Origin: Planctomycetota bacterium
GTDB lineage: Bacteria > Planctomycetota > Phycisphaerae > Phycisphaerales > SM1A02
Assembly (NCBI GenBank): GCA_024226535.1
Contig: JAAELP010000157.1
Coordinates: 1-45,543 of the forward strand
Direction: 5' to 3'
Length of the DNA: 45,543 nucleotides
Positions 1 to 6,362 of this stretch are shown here, piece by piece. The translations under genes were made by a program, and so were the position numbers. How positions within the stretch are numbered: the first letter of the stretch is position 1; each line of letters opens with the position of its first letter. The notes beneath the pieces are model-generated. The model had not been told where the DNA came from. It searched no databases and saw nothing but the letters and a program-made list of their open reading frames with translations.

Positions 1-531
1 CCCGGCACCGACTGCTCGGCGTGCCTGCCGGAGATCGGGGCCTGCTGCCCACCGTCGGGCGTGTGCGAGGACGGCTGGACGGACGCCGATTGCGTGGCGC
101 TGCTCGGTGGCGTGTGGCAAGGTGCCGGTACGACCTGCGCGACCGATCCGTGTCCGCCGCCGCCGCCGACCGGCGCGTGCTGCCGGCCGGACGGTTCGTG
201 CGCGGAGGGAACGGCGGTGTCGTGCGTCACCTTCGGCGGGACGTACTTCGGGGACGCCAGCACGTGCGCCGCCGTGAGCTGTCCGTCGACGCCGCCGACC
301 GGCGCGTGCTGCTACGCGGGCGGAACCTGCGGATCCTCGCCGCAGGCGCCGTGCCTCTCGGTGGGCGGTGTGTGGCGTGGGGCGGGGAGCTCCTGCTGGA
401 CCAGCCCGTGTCCGAAGCCGACCGGCGCGTGCTGTCTCGGACCAGACTGCGCGGTCGTGCAGGTGCTTCCGTGCGTGGCGATGGGCGGCACGTTCCAGGG
501 CAAAGGGACGGGGTGCACGGCCTGCGAGTAG
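1..531 (+). CDS. Cys-rich GACC-repeat protein, C-terminal part (5' end outside window)
   Basis: The reading frame is open from base 1 to a TAG at 529-531, so 176 C-terminal residues are visible. It is built of four imperfect modules starting at about bases 37, 172, 301 and 424 (45, 43, 41 and 35 residues). Each begins Gly-Ala-Cys-Cys, has about six cysteines, a central GGxxxG and a closing Cys-Pro or Cys, and they are joined by Pro/Thr linkers. The DNA around each module start is also repeated, pointing to recent duplication. Paired cysteines suggest disulphides and an extracellular or periplasmic site, which is inference since the N-terminus is not visible. Similar repeats are common, to my memory, in large secreted planctomycete proteins. 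No enzymatic motif is visible; function unknown. Confidence 0.75.
   Translation, partial: PGTDCSACLPEIGACCPPSGVCEDGWTDADCVALLGGVWQGAGTTCATDPCPPPPPTGACCRPDGSCAEGTAVSCVTFGGTYFGDASTCAAVSCPSTPPTGACCYAGGTCGSSPQAPCLSVGGVWRGAGSSCWTSPCPKPTGACCLGPDCAVVQVLPCVAMGGTFQGKGTGCTACE
37..528 (+). repeat. Four tandem Cys-rich protein modules
   Basis: Modules start at about 37, 172, 301 and 424. Three of them begin with nearly the same DNA, an ACC-GGC-GCG-TGC-TGC core. Module length shrinks from 45 to 35 codons along the array, and the cysteine spacing is conserved much better than the residues between. Confidence 0.75.
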
Positions 532-554
532 GTTCTGTTTGACGGATCAGAACC
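531..554. terminator. Possible bidirectional hairpin between convergent genes
   Basis: GGTTCTG (531-537) and CAGAACC (548-554) form a perfect 7-bp stem with a 10-nt loop. The stem overlaps the last base of one stop codon and touches the stop of the facing gene. There is no clear T-run on either side, so terminator activity is only a guess. Confidence 0.3.
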
Positions 555-1048
555 TAGCCGTCGTCGAAGCCGCCGGCGTCCGGCTCCCAGCCGTCGGGGC
601 GAATCTCGCCCATCACGCGGTCGATGCGTCGCGCGATCGCGTTGGACCCGGCGCCGGCGCCGCTGTGGGCGGGGGTGGTCGGCGGCGGGGCATTCGTCAC
701 CGGATACAGCGCCCGGCTCTCGGCCAGCAGCTTCGCGAGGACGGTGAGATCTCGTTTCCGCGTGAGCTTCGCCGACACCCAGCCGGACCGTCCGAGCGAC
801 CCGAAGCTCGATGGCTCGACCCACTCGTGACGGTCGACCGCGTCCTCCGCCCGCTCCTTCGGCAGCTTGAACGCCACCGTGATCGCCCTCCCGTCCCGGT
901 CCACGACCACGTGGGCCACGAGCTTCGGCTTCTTCGGATTCCCCACCTTGTAGGCCCGTCCGCCCCACTGCGCGGTCGAGAAGACCCCCGGCAGCTCCTC
1001 CAGCCGCCCGTTCAGGCCCTCCAGCAACTTCCCCAGCCGCTCGTTCAC
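554..1048 (-). CDS. MmcQ/YjbR-like small protein
   Basis: Predicted 164 residues from GTG at 1048 to TAG at 554. The first ~100 residues resemble the YjbR/MmcQ fold: a leading helix, a glycine-containing WGGRAYKVG strand near residues 28-36, a strand pair with FKLP, and a GWVSAKL strand followed by a helix ending in an ESRALY segment. Family members have a double-wing DNA-binding-like fold but no settled function. The last ~50 residues are Pro/Gly/Ala-rich and probably flexible. A TAGCCT hexamer lies only 6 nt upstream of the GTG (minus strand, 1055-1060) with no Shine-Dalgarno, so the mRNA may be leaderless. Assignment is by motif memory only. Confidence 0.55.
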   Translation of the reverse strand: MNERLGKLLEGLNGRLEELPGVFSTAQWGGRAYKVGNPKKPKLVAHVVVDRDGRAITVAFKLPKERAEDAVDRHEWVEPSSFGSLGRSGWVSAKLTRKRDLTVLAKLLAESRALYPVTNAPPPTTPAHSGAGAGSNAIARRIDRVMGEIRPDGWEPDAGGFDDG

Positions 1049-1054
1049 AGCCCA

Positions 1055-1060
1055 AGGCTA
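1055..1060 (-). promoter_or_regulatory. -10-like TAGCCT before the YjbR-like gene
   Basis: TAGCCT on the minus strand ends 6 nt before the GTG start at 1048. This is the same spacing class as other putative leaderless genes in the window. Confidence 0.35.
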
Positions 1061-1094
1061 CCGGACCCCCGAAAATCGTGACAGCACCAATTTC

Positions 1095-1122
1095 TTGACG
1101 GCCCGGAGCCAAACCCTAGAAT
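1095..1122 (+). promoter_or_regulatory. Strong sigma70-like promoter upstream of tRNA-Gln
   Basis: TTGACG at 1095-1100 and TAGAAT at 1117-1122 are separated by 16 bp, the best -35/-10 pair in the window. Transcription would start near 1129 and run about 190 nt before the tRNA begins at 1317. It would then read into the GlmU-like gene, prs and possibly rplY-pth-rpsF. Confidence 0.7.
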
Positions 1123-1316
1123 CTCCCGCTTCCCCATCAGGGGGCCGTCGGTGACAGGGAAGAGCCCTGGCGCCGCATGGGGCATCCGATCGCGGCTGAA
1201 CGGATGCTCTCGCCTCGGGGATGGTTGCCGCGGATGAAGTCTCGGCCCCGCCGAACACTGCACCCGCGAAAGAAGGTACGAGTGTTCGGGTCCGGTGCCG
1301 GGATCGGCTCGCCATC
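1123..1316 (+). ncRNA. Structured leader or candidate small RNA before tRNA-Gln
   Basis: I find no supported gene in this stretch, but it lies downstream of a strong promoter and has two good hairpins. GCATCCG/CGGATGC pairs at 1182-1207 (7 bp, 12-nt loop), and CCGAACACT/AGTGTTCGG pairs at 1251-1289 (9 bp, 21-nt loop). It matches no RNA family I recognise: SRP RNA, RNase P, tmRNA and glmS ribozyme cores are not apparent. It could be a processed 5' leader of the tRNA transcript or an independent RNA. A T-run terminator before the tRNA is absent, which favours a leader. Confidence 0.35.
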
Positions 1317-1388
1317 TGGCCCGTGGTGTAATCGGTAACACACCTGTTTTTGGTACAGGCGTTCCAAGTTCGAGTCTTGGCGGGCCAG
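1317..1388 (+). tRNA. tRNA-Gln (anticodon TTG)
   Basis: A complete cloverleaf can be drawn. The acceptor stem is TGGCCCG/CGGGCCA (1317-1323 with 1381-1387), with discriminator G at 1388. The D-stem is GTGT/ACAC with a GG-containing loop. The anticodon stem is CCTGT/ACAGG with loop TTTTGGT, giving anticodon TTG at 1350-1352. The variable loop is 4 nt and the T-stem is CCAAG/CTTGG with loop TTCGAGT. The 3' CCA is not encoded. The next gene starts 1 nt after the discriminator base, so RNase processing of the tRNA would define the 5' end of that mRNA. Confidence 0.96.
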
Positions 1389-1389
1389 C

Positions 1390-2169
1390 TTGATTGACGA
1401 ATCGAACAGCCAGCGGCCGCTCGGCGCGGTGATCCTCGCCGCCGGCAAGGGCAAGCGCATGAACAGCGACTTGCCGAAGGTCGCGCATGTCGTTGCGGGC
1501 AAGCCGATCGTGTGGTGGGTCGTGGACGCGGTGCGCCGCGCCGGCGCGTCGCGCATCGTGCTCGTGGTCGGGCACGGCGCCGACACCGTGCGCGACATCT
1601 TCCGCGGTGACGACGACGACATCGAGTACGCCCTCCAGGCCGAGCAACTCGGCACCGGGCACGCGACGCTCTGCTGCTCAGACGCCCTCGCCGACTTCCA
1701 CGGCGACCTGCTCGTGCTCGCCGGCGACGGACCGCTGCTGCGGGTGGAGACGATCCGGATCATGCGCCGGCGGCACACCGAGACCGCGGCCGCCGCGACG
1801 CTCGCGACGAGCGTGATCGACGACCCCACCGGCTACGGACGCATCGTGCGCGACGCCGACGGGCGCTTCGCCGCCATCGTCGAGCACCGCAACGCCACGC
1901 CGGAGCAGCGCGAGATCCACGAGATCTATCCCAGCTACGCCTGCTTCGACGCCGACCGGCTCTTCGACGCCCTGCGCCGGCTCGAGCCGGATTCCGCCAG
2001 CGGCGAGTACTACGTGACCGACGTGCCGATCATGCTCTCCCGGGACGGCGCGACCGTCGAAGTCGTCGACGCCGTGCCGCCGGAGGACGTGCTCTCGATC
2101 AACACGCCGGAGCAGCTCGCCGAAGTCGACGCGATCCTCACCTCCCGCATGGAGACCGCATCGAGATGA
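1390..2169 (+). CDS. glmU: UDP-N-acetylglucosamine pyrophosphorylase domain protein (GlmU N-terminal type)
   Basis: Predicted 259 residues. It should transfer UMP from UTP to GlcNAc-1-phosphate, making UDP-GlcNAc for peptidoglycan and lipid synthesis. The nucleotidyltransferase signature LAAGKGKRM sits at residues 16-24 with the Lys of DLPK at residue 30; QLGTGHA is at 86-92, and GEYYVTD lies near the end of the fold. The left-handed beta-helix acetyltransferase domain of full-length GlmU (about 450 residues) is missing. The stop is real and overlaps prs by ATGA, so this is not a visible truncation. The start is TTG at 1390, 1 nt beyond the tRNA; the next in-frame start, GTG 1429, would cut into the first beta strand. 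Other NDP-sugar substrates cannot be excluded. Confidence 0.82.
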   Translation: MIDESNSQRPLGAVILAAGKGKRMNSDLPKVAHVVAGKPIVWWVVDAVRRAGASRIVLVVGHGADTVRDIFRGDDDDIEYALQAEQLGTGHATLCCSDALADFHGDLLVLAGDGPLLRVETIRIMRRRHTETAAAATLATSVIDDPTGYGRIVRDADGRFAAIVEHRNATPEQREIHEIYPSYACFDADRLFDALRRLEPDSASGEYYVTDVPIMLSRDGATVEVVDAVPPEDVLSINTPEQLAEVDAILTSRMETASR

Positions 2170-3149
2170 GCGCTTCGGACCGGGATCACCTGAAGATCTT
2201 CGCGGGCCGCGGCGGGCTGTGCCTCGCCGAGGCGATGTGCGACCACCTCGACCTCCCGGTGGCGCAGGGACGCGTCGACGCCTTCCCCGACGGCGAGCTG
2301 ATCGTCAAGGTGGAGGAGGACGTGCGTGGCCGCGACTGCTTCGTCGTGCAGTCCACGTGCGAACCTGTCAACGACCACCTGATGGAGCTGTTGACGTACA
2401 TGGACTGCCTCCGCCGCGCTTCGGCGAAGCGGATCACCGCGGTCGTCCCGTACTTCGGCTACGCCCGGCAGGATCGCAAGGACGAGGGGCGCGTGCCCAT
2501 CACCGCGAAGCTCGTGGCGAACCTCATCGTCGCCGCCGGCGCCGACCGCGTGCTGTGCATGGACCTGCACGCGGCGCAGATCCAGGGCTTCTTCGACATC
2601 CCCGTCGATCACCTCTCCGCGGCGCCGGTCTTCCGCGAGTACTTCGACACCATCCGAGAGGACCTCGGTGATCTCGTGCTCGTCTCGCCCGACGTGGGCA
2701 ACGTCAAGGTCGCGAACATGTTCGCGGCGCTGCTGGACGCGGACCTCGCGATCATCGACAAGCGCCGCGAGTCGGGCACGAACGTCGTCTCCAAGAACCT
2801 GATCGGCAGCGTGACCGGCCGGGCCGTGCTCATGGTCGACGACATGATCTCGACGGCGGGCACCATCTGCGAGGCGGCGCGGCTCGTCATGGACCAGGGT
2901 GCGACCCGCGTGATGGCGGCGGCGACGCACCCGGTGCTCGTCGGGCTCGCCCTCGAGCGGCTCGCCGACGCCCCGATCGAGCGAATCGTCGTCACCGACA
3001 GCATTCCCGACGGGCGGCGCCTCGACCCGCTTCGCGACAAGCTCGAAGTGCTCACCGTCGCCCGCCTGCTCGGCGACGCCGTCCACCGCATTCACCACGA
3101 CCTCTCGGTCTCCGCCCTGTTCCGGCAATCCGCCGGGAGCAAGCGCTAG
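2166..3149 (+). CDS. prs: Ribose-phosphate pyrophosphokinase
   Basis: Predicted 327 residues, close to the family norm of about 315. It makes PRPP from ribose-5-phosphate and ATP for nucleotide, histidine and tryptophan synthesis. Visible are an N-terminal FPDGE segment, the PYFGYARQDRK ATP/flexible-loop motif, the MDLHAAQIQGFFDIPVDH block and the PRPP-binding loop VDDMISTAGT at residues 224-233. The ATG at 2166 overlaps the previous stop by ATGA, so the gene is translationally coupled to the GlmU-like gene. Pairing UDP-GlcNAc synthesis with prs is a familiar arrangement (glmU-prs in many Firmicutes). Confidence 0.96.
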   Translation: MSASDRDHLKIFAGRGGLCLAEAMCDHLDLPVAQGRVDAFPDGELIVKVEEDVRGRDCFVVQSTCEPVNDHLMELLTYMDCLRRASAKRITAVVPYFGYARQDRKDEGRVPITAKLVANLIVAAGADRVLCMDLHAAQIQGFFDIPVDHLSAAPVFREYFDTIREDLGDLVLVSPDVGNVKVANMFAALLDADLAIIDKRRESGTNVVSKNLIGSVTGRAVLMVDDMISTAGTICEAARLVMDQGATRVMAAATHPVLVGLALERLADAPIERIVVTDSIPDGRRLDPLRDKLEVLTVARLLGDAVHRIHHDLSVSALFRQSAGSKR

Positions 3150-3194
3150 GCCCCACCGACCGTGTCCCTGTCCGTCTCCCCCAGGAGTTGAACG

Positions 3195-3866
3195 ATGAAG
3201 CATGAAACCCCGACCATCACCGCCGAGCCCCGCGAACGCGTGGGGACCCGGTACGCCCAGCGGCTTCGCAAGACGGGCCGGCTGCCCGCGGTGGTTTACG
3301 GGCACAAGACCTCGCCCGTTTCCGTGAGCGTGGACGAGAAGGAGATCCTGACCCACATCCAGCACGGCGCGCACGCCATGTACCTGGACATCGCGGGCGG
3401 CAAGAAGGAGACCTGCCTCGTCAAGGACCTCCAGTACGGCTACCTCGGCGACAACGTCATCCACGTGGACTTCACCCGCGTCAACTTCGACGAGGAGGTC
3501 GAGGTGAAGGTTCATCTCGACTTCGTCGGCCAGTCGCACGAGGCGGCGCGGGCCGATGCGATCCTGCGGCACGACCACACCGAGCTGGCGGTCCGCTGCA
3601 AGGTGTCGGACATTCCCGACGAGCTCAAGGTGGATCTCGGGCACATGCACGGCGCGCAGCTCCACGCCAGCGAGCTGCCGCTCCCGCCCAACGTCACGCT
3701 CGCCGAGGATCCGGAGACGCTGATCGCGTCCGTGCACTTCCTGCGCGCCGACGTCGAAGAGGTCGGCGAGGAGGCCGAGGTCGAGGCCGGCGGGGCCGAG
3801 CCGGAGGTCATCACCGAGGGCAAGCCCGACGACGATGCGTCGGCCGGCGGCACGGAGTCGTCATGA
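3195..3866 (+). CDS. rplY: 50S ribosomal protein L25 / general stress protein Ctc
   Basis: Predicted 223 residues, the long TL5/Ctc form with an N-terminal L25 domain (about 1-95) and a C-terminal beta domain (about 100-185). It binds 5S rRNA on the large subunit. The opening pattern of an acidic start, RxxxGT, a Lys/Arg patch, GRLPAVVYG and then a VSVSVDEKE strand is typical. The last ~30 residues are Glu/Gly/Ala-rich and likely disordered. AGGAG lies 7-8 nt before the ATG at 3195. The stop overlaps the pth start by ATGA; Ctc followed by Pth is a widely conserved gene pair. Confidence 0.94.
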   Translation: MKHETPTITAEPRERVGTRYAQRLRKTGRLPAVVYGHKTSPVSVSVDEKEILTHIQHGAHAMYLDIAGGKKETCLVKDLQYGYLGDNVIHVDFTRVNFDEEVEVKVHLDFVGQSHEAARADAILRHDHTELAVRCKVSDIPDELKVDLGHMHGAQLHASELPLPPNVTLAEDPETLIASVHFLRADVEEVGEEAEVEAGGAEPEVITEGKPDDDASAGGTESS

Positions 3867-4450
3867 AGCTGATCGTGGGACTGGGCAATCCCGGACCGGA
3901 GTACAGCGACACCCGGCACAACGTCGGGTTCGTCGTGCTCGATCGCCTCGCGCGCCGTTGGGCGCCGGGCGAGGTCGCGCGGGCCCGCTTCCACGCGGCG
4001 ACGCTCGACGCCCGCATGGAGTCCGACGAGGGCGACGTGCGGGTGCTCCTGCTCAAGCCGACCACGTTCATGAACCGCTCGGGTCTCGCCATCTCCGAGG
4101 CGGTGCGGTTCTACAAGCTCGATCCCGCCGATGCGCTGCTCGTCATCGTCGACGACGTGGCGCTGCCGTGCGGGACGATCCGGGTTCGCCCCAGCGGGGG
4201 CGCCGGCGGGCACAACGGGCTGGATGACATCCGGCAGAAGCTCGGCACCGACCAGTACGCGCGGCTGCGTATCGGCATCGACGGTCCCGGGACGATTCCC
4301 CAGAAGGACTACGTCCTGGGGAAGTTCAGGCCTGATCAGCGCGACGCGCTGGCCCCGGCACTGGAGGAGGCCACCGAGGCCGCGACGCATTGGGCGGCGC
4401 GGGGGTGCACCGACGCCATGAATCGATTCAACCGCAGGCAGAGCGCCTGA
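3863..4450 (+). CDS. pth: Peptidyl-tRNA hydrolase
   Basis: Predicted 195 residues, the normal size. It cleaves peptidyl-tRNAs released by abortive translation. The family signature is complete: GLGNPG with Asn9, then DTRHNVG with catalytic His19, KPTTFMNRSG in the middle, the Asp pair at residues 97-98 in the VDDVALP strand, and SGGAGGHNGL followed by RLRIGI. It starts within the rplY stop (ATGA) and is followed after 17 bp by rpsF. The operon therefore joins ribosome parts with rescue of stalled peptides. Confidence 0.96.
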   Translation: MKLIVGLGNPGPEYSDTRHNVGFVVLDRLARRWAPGEVARARFHAATLDARMESDEGDVRVLLLKPTTFMNRSGLAISEAVRFYKLDPADALLVIVDDVALPCGTIRVRPSGGAGGHNGLDDIRQKLGTDQYARLRIGIDGPGTIPQKDYVLGKFRPDQRDALAPALEEATEAATHWAARGCTDAMNRFNRRQSA

Positions 4451-4467
4451 AACTCACAGAGGATCCC

Positions 4468-4971
4468 ATGGACCAAACGAACATCTACGAAGGCATGTTC
4501 CTGTTTCCCCAGGCGGCCGCCGGCGACCTGCAGGGCGCCCTCGATCACGTGACGGAGCTGCTGGAACGGGCGAAGGCCGACATCATCAGCCTGTGCAAGT
4601 GGGACGAGCGTCGTCTCGCCTTCGAGATCAAGGGCAACAAGCGCGGCGTCTACTTCCTCGCCTACTTCAAGGCGGACCCGACGAACCTCGTCGGCCTGGA
4701 GCGTGACTGCAATCTCTCCGAGAAGCTGCTGCGCTCGATGGTCGTGAAGGCCGAGCACGTGCCGGCCGAGACGGTCGAGGCCGCCGAGGGTCGGGCCAAG
4801 CTGGCCGACGAGATCAAGCTCCGCGCCGAAGAGGCGTTGCAGCCGTCCGCGACCGCGGCGGCGGTCGTCACGAAGGCCGAGCCGGCCGCCCCGGCGCCGG
4901 CGACCGAGGCCGCGCCCGAGACACCGGCGGAGGCCGCACCGGCCCCCGAAGCGGAGACGACGAGCACCTGA
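4468..4971 (+). CDS. rpsF: 30S ribosomal protein S6
   Basis: Predicted 167 residues. The S6 ferredoxin-like fold covers about 1-100: it opens with NIYEGMFLF, has a helix that in S6 contacts S18 and 16S rRNA, and continues with WDERRLAFEIKGNKRGVYFLAYF and a late VVKAEHV strand. The frame is open further upstream (to 4390), but ATG 4468 is preceded by AGAGGA at 4458-4463 and gives the family N-terminus. The last ~50 residues are an Ala/Pro/Glu-rich tail, more extreme than usual. The typical neighbour rpsR is not found between this gene and rplI. Confidence 0.93.
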   Translation: MDQTNIYEGMFLFPQAAAGDLQGALDHVTELLERAKADIISLCKWDERRLAFEIKGNKRGVYFLAYFKADPTNLVGLERDCNLSEKLLRSMVVKAEHVPAETVEAAEGRAKLADEIKLRAEEALQPSATAAAVVTKAEPAAPAPATEAAPETPAEAAPAPEAETTST

Positions 4972-5071
4972 CGTGCAGAAGCTGCCGCGGTTCCGCGCGT
5001 TCCGCCGGATCTCCGGCGGGCACGCTACCCTTCTGGGGCGAGGCCGCATCACTTCTGCTCGGGAGGCATCC

Positions 5072-5512
5072 ATGTCCAGTTACAACAAGGTCCTGCTCAT
5101 GGGCAACCTCACCCGTGACATCGAGCTCAAGTCGACGTCGAGCGGGCAGTCGGTGGCCCAGATCGGTCTGGCCGTGAACCGCCGCTACCGAACCAAGGAA
5201 GGCGAGCAGCGCGAGGAGACCACCTTCGTGGACTGCGAGGCCTGGGCCCGCACCGCGGAGGTGATGCACCAGTACCTCGCCAAGGGCAAGCCGGTGTTCA
5301 TCGAGGGACGCCTCAAGCTCGACCAGTGGCAGGATCAGCAGGGCAACAACCGCAGCAAGCTCAAGGTCGTCGTCGAGAACTTTCAGTTCATCGACTCCAA
5401 GGGCGGCGGTGGCGGCGGTGGCGACGGCGCCGGCGGCGGGGCACCCCGCGAGCAAGCCATCCCCGCCGGCGGCGGCCACCAGGAGCTGAGCGAGGACGAC
5501 ATTCCGTTCTAG
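5072..5512 (+). CDS. ssb: Single-stranded DNA-binding protein
   Basis: Predicted 146 residues. The OB fold spans about 1-110, opening with YNKVLLMGNLTRDIEL, then the FVDCEAW strand and the KGKPVFIEGRL strand. It ends in a Gly-rich linker and the acidic tip EDDIPF, the hallmark docking peptide for DNA repair partners. The frame is open from 4973, adding 33 residues of non-family sequence. ATG 5072 with GGAGG at 5062-5066 is clearly the start. It sits in the classic rpsF-ssb order; the 100-bp gap after rpsF may allow separate control. Confidence 0.95.
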   Translation: MSSYNKVLLMGNLTRDIELKSTSSGQSVAQIGLAVNRRYRTKEGEQREETTFVDCEAWARTAEVMHQYLAKGKPVFIEGRLKLDQWQDQQGNNRSKLKVVVENFQFIDSKGGGGGGGDGAGGGAPREQAIPAGGGHQELSEDDIPF

Positions 5513-5521
5513 CCCCAATCA

Positions 5522-5532
5522 GGTGCCGTGGT
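5522..5532 (+). repeat. Partial arm of the cloverleaf repeat
   Basis: GGTGCCGTGGT here is an exact copy of 11 bases of the outer arm of the element that begins 7 nt later, as if a neighbouring copy had been truncated. Copy B also has a shorter GGTGCC duplicate just upstream (40725-40730). Confidence 0.6.
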
Positions 5533-5538
5533 TTAGCC

Positions 5539-5625
5539 GGGTGCCGTGGTCTTGCCGGAGGCAAGGCCGCGTGCCCTGTGCACCCGCATCAACGCGGCCT
5601 CGGCTGCGCCGAGACCACGGCACCC
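5539..5625. repeat. Cloverleaf-foldable intergenic repeat, copy A
   Basis: An 87-bp palindromic element lies 26 nt after the ssb stop. Outer arms at 5539-5552 and 5612-5625 pair perfectly over 14 bp (GGGTGCCGTGGTCT). Inside, with no unpaired junction bases, are a left hairpin (5553-5563, TGCC/GGCA), an inner 8-bp stem (AGGCCGCG/CGCGGCCT at 5564-5571 and 5593-5600, 21-nt tip) and a right hairpin (5601-5611, CGGC/GCCG). A second copy at 40734-40817 shares the whole plan. It could be a REP/MITE-like mobile unit, a terminator or an RNA structure. Confidence 0.9.
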
Positions 5626-5648
5626 CTCCCTGACTGCAACGGGGCGAC

Positions 5649-5676
5649 TTGCTTCGCCCCCGGATCAGGCTAGCAT
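5649..5676 (+). promoter_or_regulatory. Promoter for rplI
   Basis: TTGCTT (5649-5654) and TAGCAT (5671-5676) are 16 bp apart, immediately after the cloverleaf repeat. The predicted leader is about 70 nt and ends in a purine-rich ribosome binding site before rplI. Confidence 0.5.
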
Positions 5677-5755
5677 TGCCGACCCACATCCGCTGGGGCA
5701 GCGCCCGTCCGGGCCCTGCTCCTAACTTCATCGCTCACGCGAAAGGACAGCGACC

Positions 5756-6355
5756 ATGGCCCGCAACATCGAGCTGCTGCTGCTGGAATCCGTCGAGAAC
5801 CTCGGCATCGTCGGGGACATCGTCAAGGTCCGGGCTGGCTACGCCCGCAACTACCTGCTCCCTCACCAACTGGCGGAGTTCCCCACCCCGTCGAGGATCG
5901 AGGGGCTCCAGGCCCAGCGAGCCAAGGCGCAGGCCGAGGCCATGCATCTCCGCGGCGCCCGCGAGGATCTGCTGGAGCGGATGCTGGAGATCACCGTCAC
6001 GCTCGTACGGAGCTGCAACGACAAGGGCGTCCTCTACGGCTCCGTCACCCAGCGCGACATCGCCGACGGACTCACCGAGGCCGGCTACGACGTCGGCCTG
6101 CGGTCGATTCGTCTCTCCAACGCGCTGCGTCACATCGGTGAGTATCCCGTCCCGATCCAGTTCGACAAGGACCTCCGCACCGAGATCACCCTCGTCATCG
6201 AGCCGGACCAGCCGCTCGAGGAGCGCGAGGAGATGGAGTTCGACGACGAGGGCAACCTGATCGAGAAGCAGGCGCCGAAGCCGAAGAGGGAACGGCCCCG
6301 GAAGACGGACGAGGCGACGGAGGCCGCGCCGGCCGAGGCTGCGCCGACCACCTGA
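5756..6355 (+). CDS. rplI: 50S ribosomal protein L9
   Basis: Predicted 199 residues. The N-terminal RNA-binding domain shows the L9 signature: a LLLES strand, NLGIVGDIVKVRAGYARNYL and a long connecting helix (about 50-85) full of Ala, Glu and Arg. The C-terminal domain follows (about 85-150, with LYGSVTQRDIADGL). About 45 extra acidic and Lys/Arg/Ala-rich residues extend beyond the family's usual ~150. The ATG at 5756 is preceded by AAAGGA (5742-5747). It probably has its own promoter because the repeat element separates it from ssb. It is convergent with the next gene, with a 7-nt gap between stops. Confidence 0.95.
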   Translation: MARNIELLLLESVENLGIVGDIVKVRAGYARNYLLPHQLAEFPTPSRIEGLQAQRAKAQAEAMHLRGAREDLLERMLEITVTLVRSCNDKGVLYGSVTQRDIADGLTEAGYDVGLRSIRLSNALRHIGEYPVPIQFDKDLRTEITLVIEPDQPLEEREEMEFDDEGNLIEKQAPKPKRERPRKTDEATEAAPAEAAPTT

Positions 6356-6362
6356 TCGCGCC

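Noticed and set aside
1123..1316. glmS ribozyme, because it precedes a GlmU-type gene
   Set aside because: The ribozyme core is not apparent, a tRNA lies between, and the gene is not glmS.
2010..3737. A 575-residue minus-strand frame over prs and rplY
   Set aside because: It is a shadow of two well-recognised plus-strand genes with no family motif.
4973..5071. 33-residue N-terminal extension of SSB
   Set aside because: It lacks a ribosome binding site and family similarity, whereas ATG 5072 has GGAGG and the normal OB-fold start.
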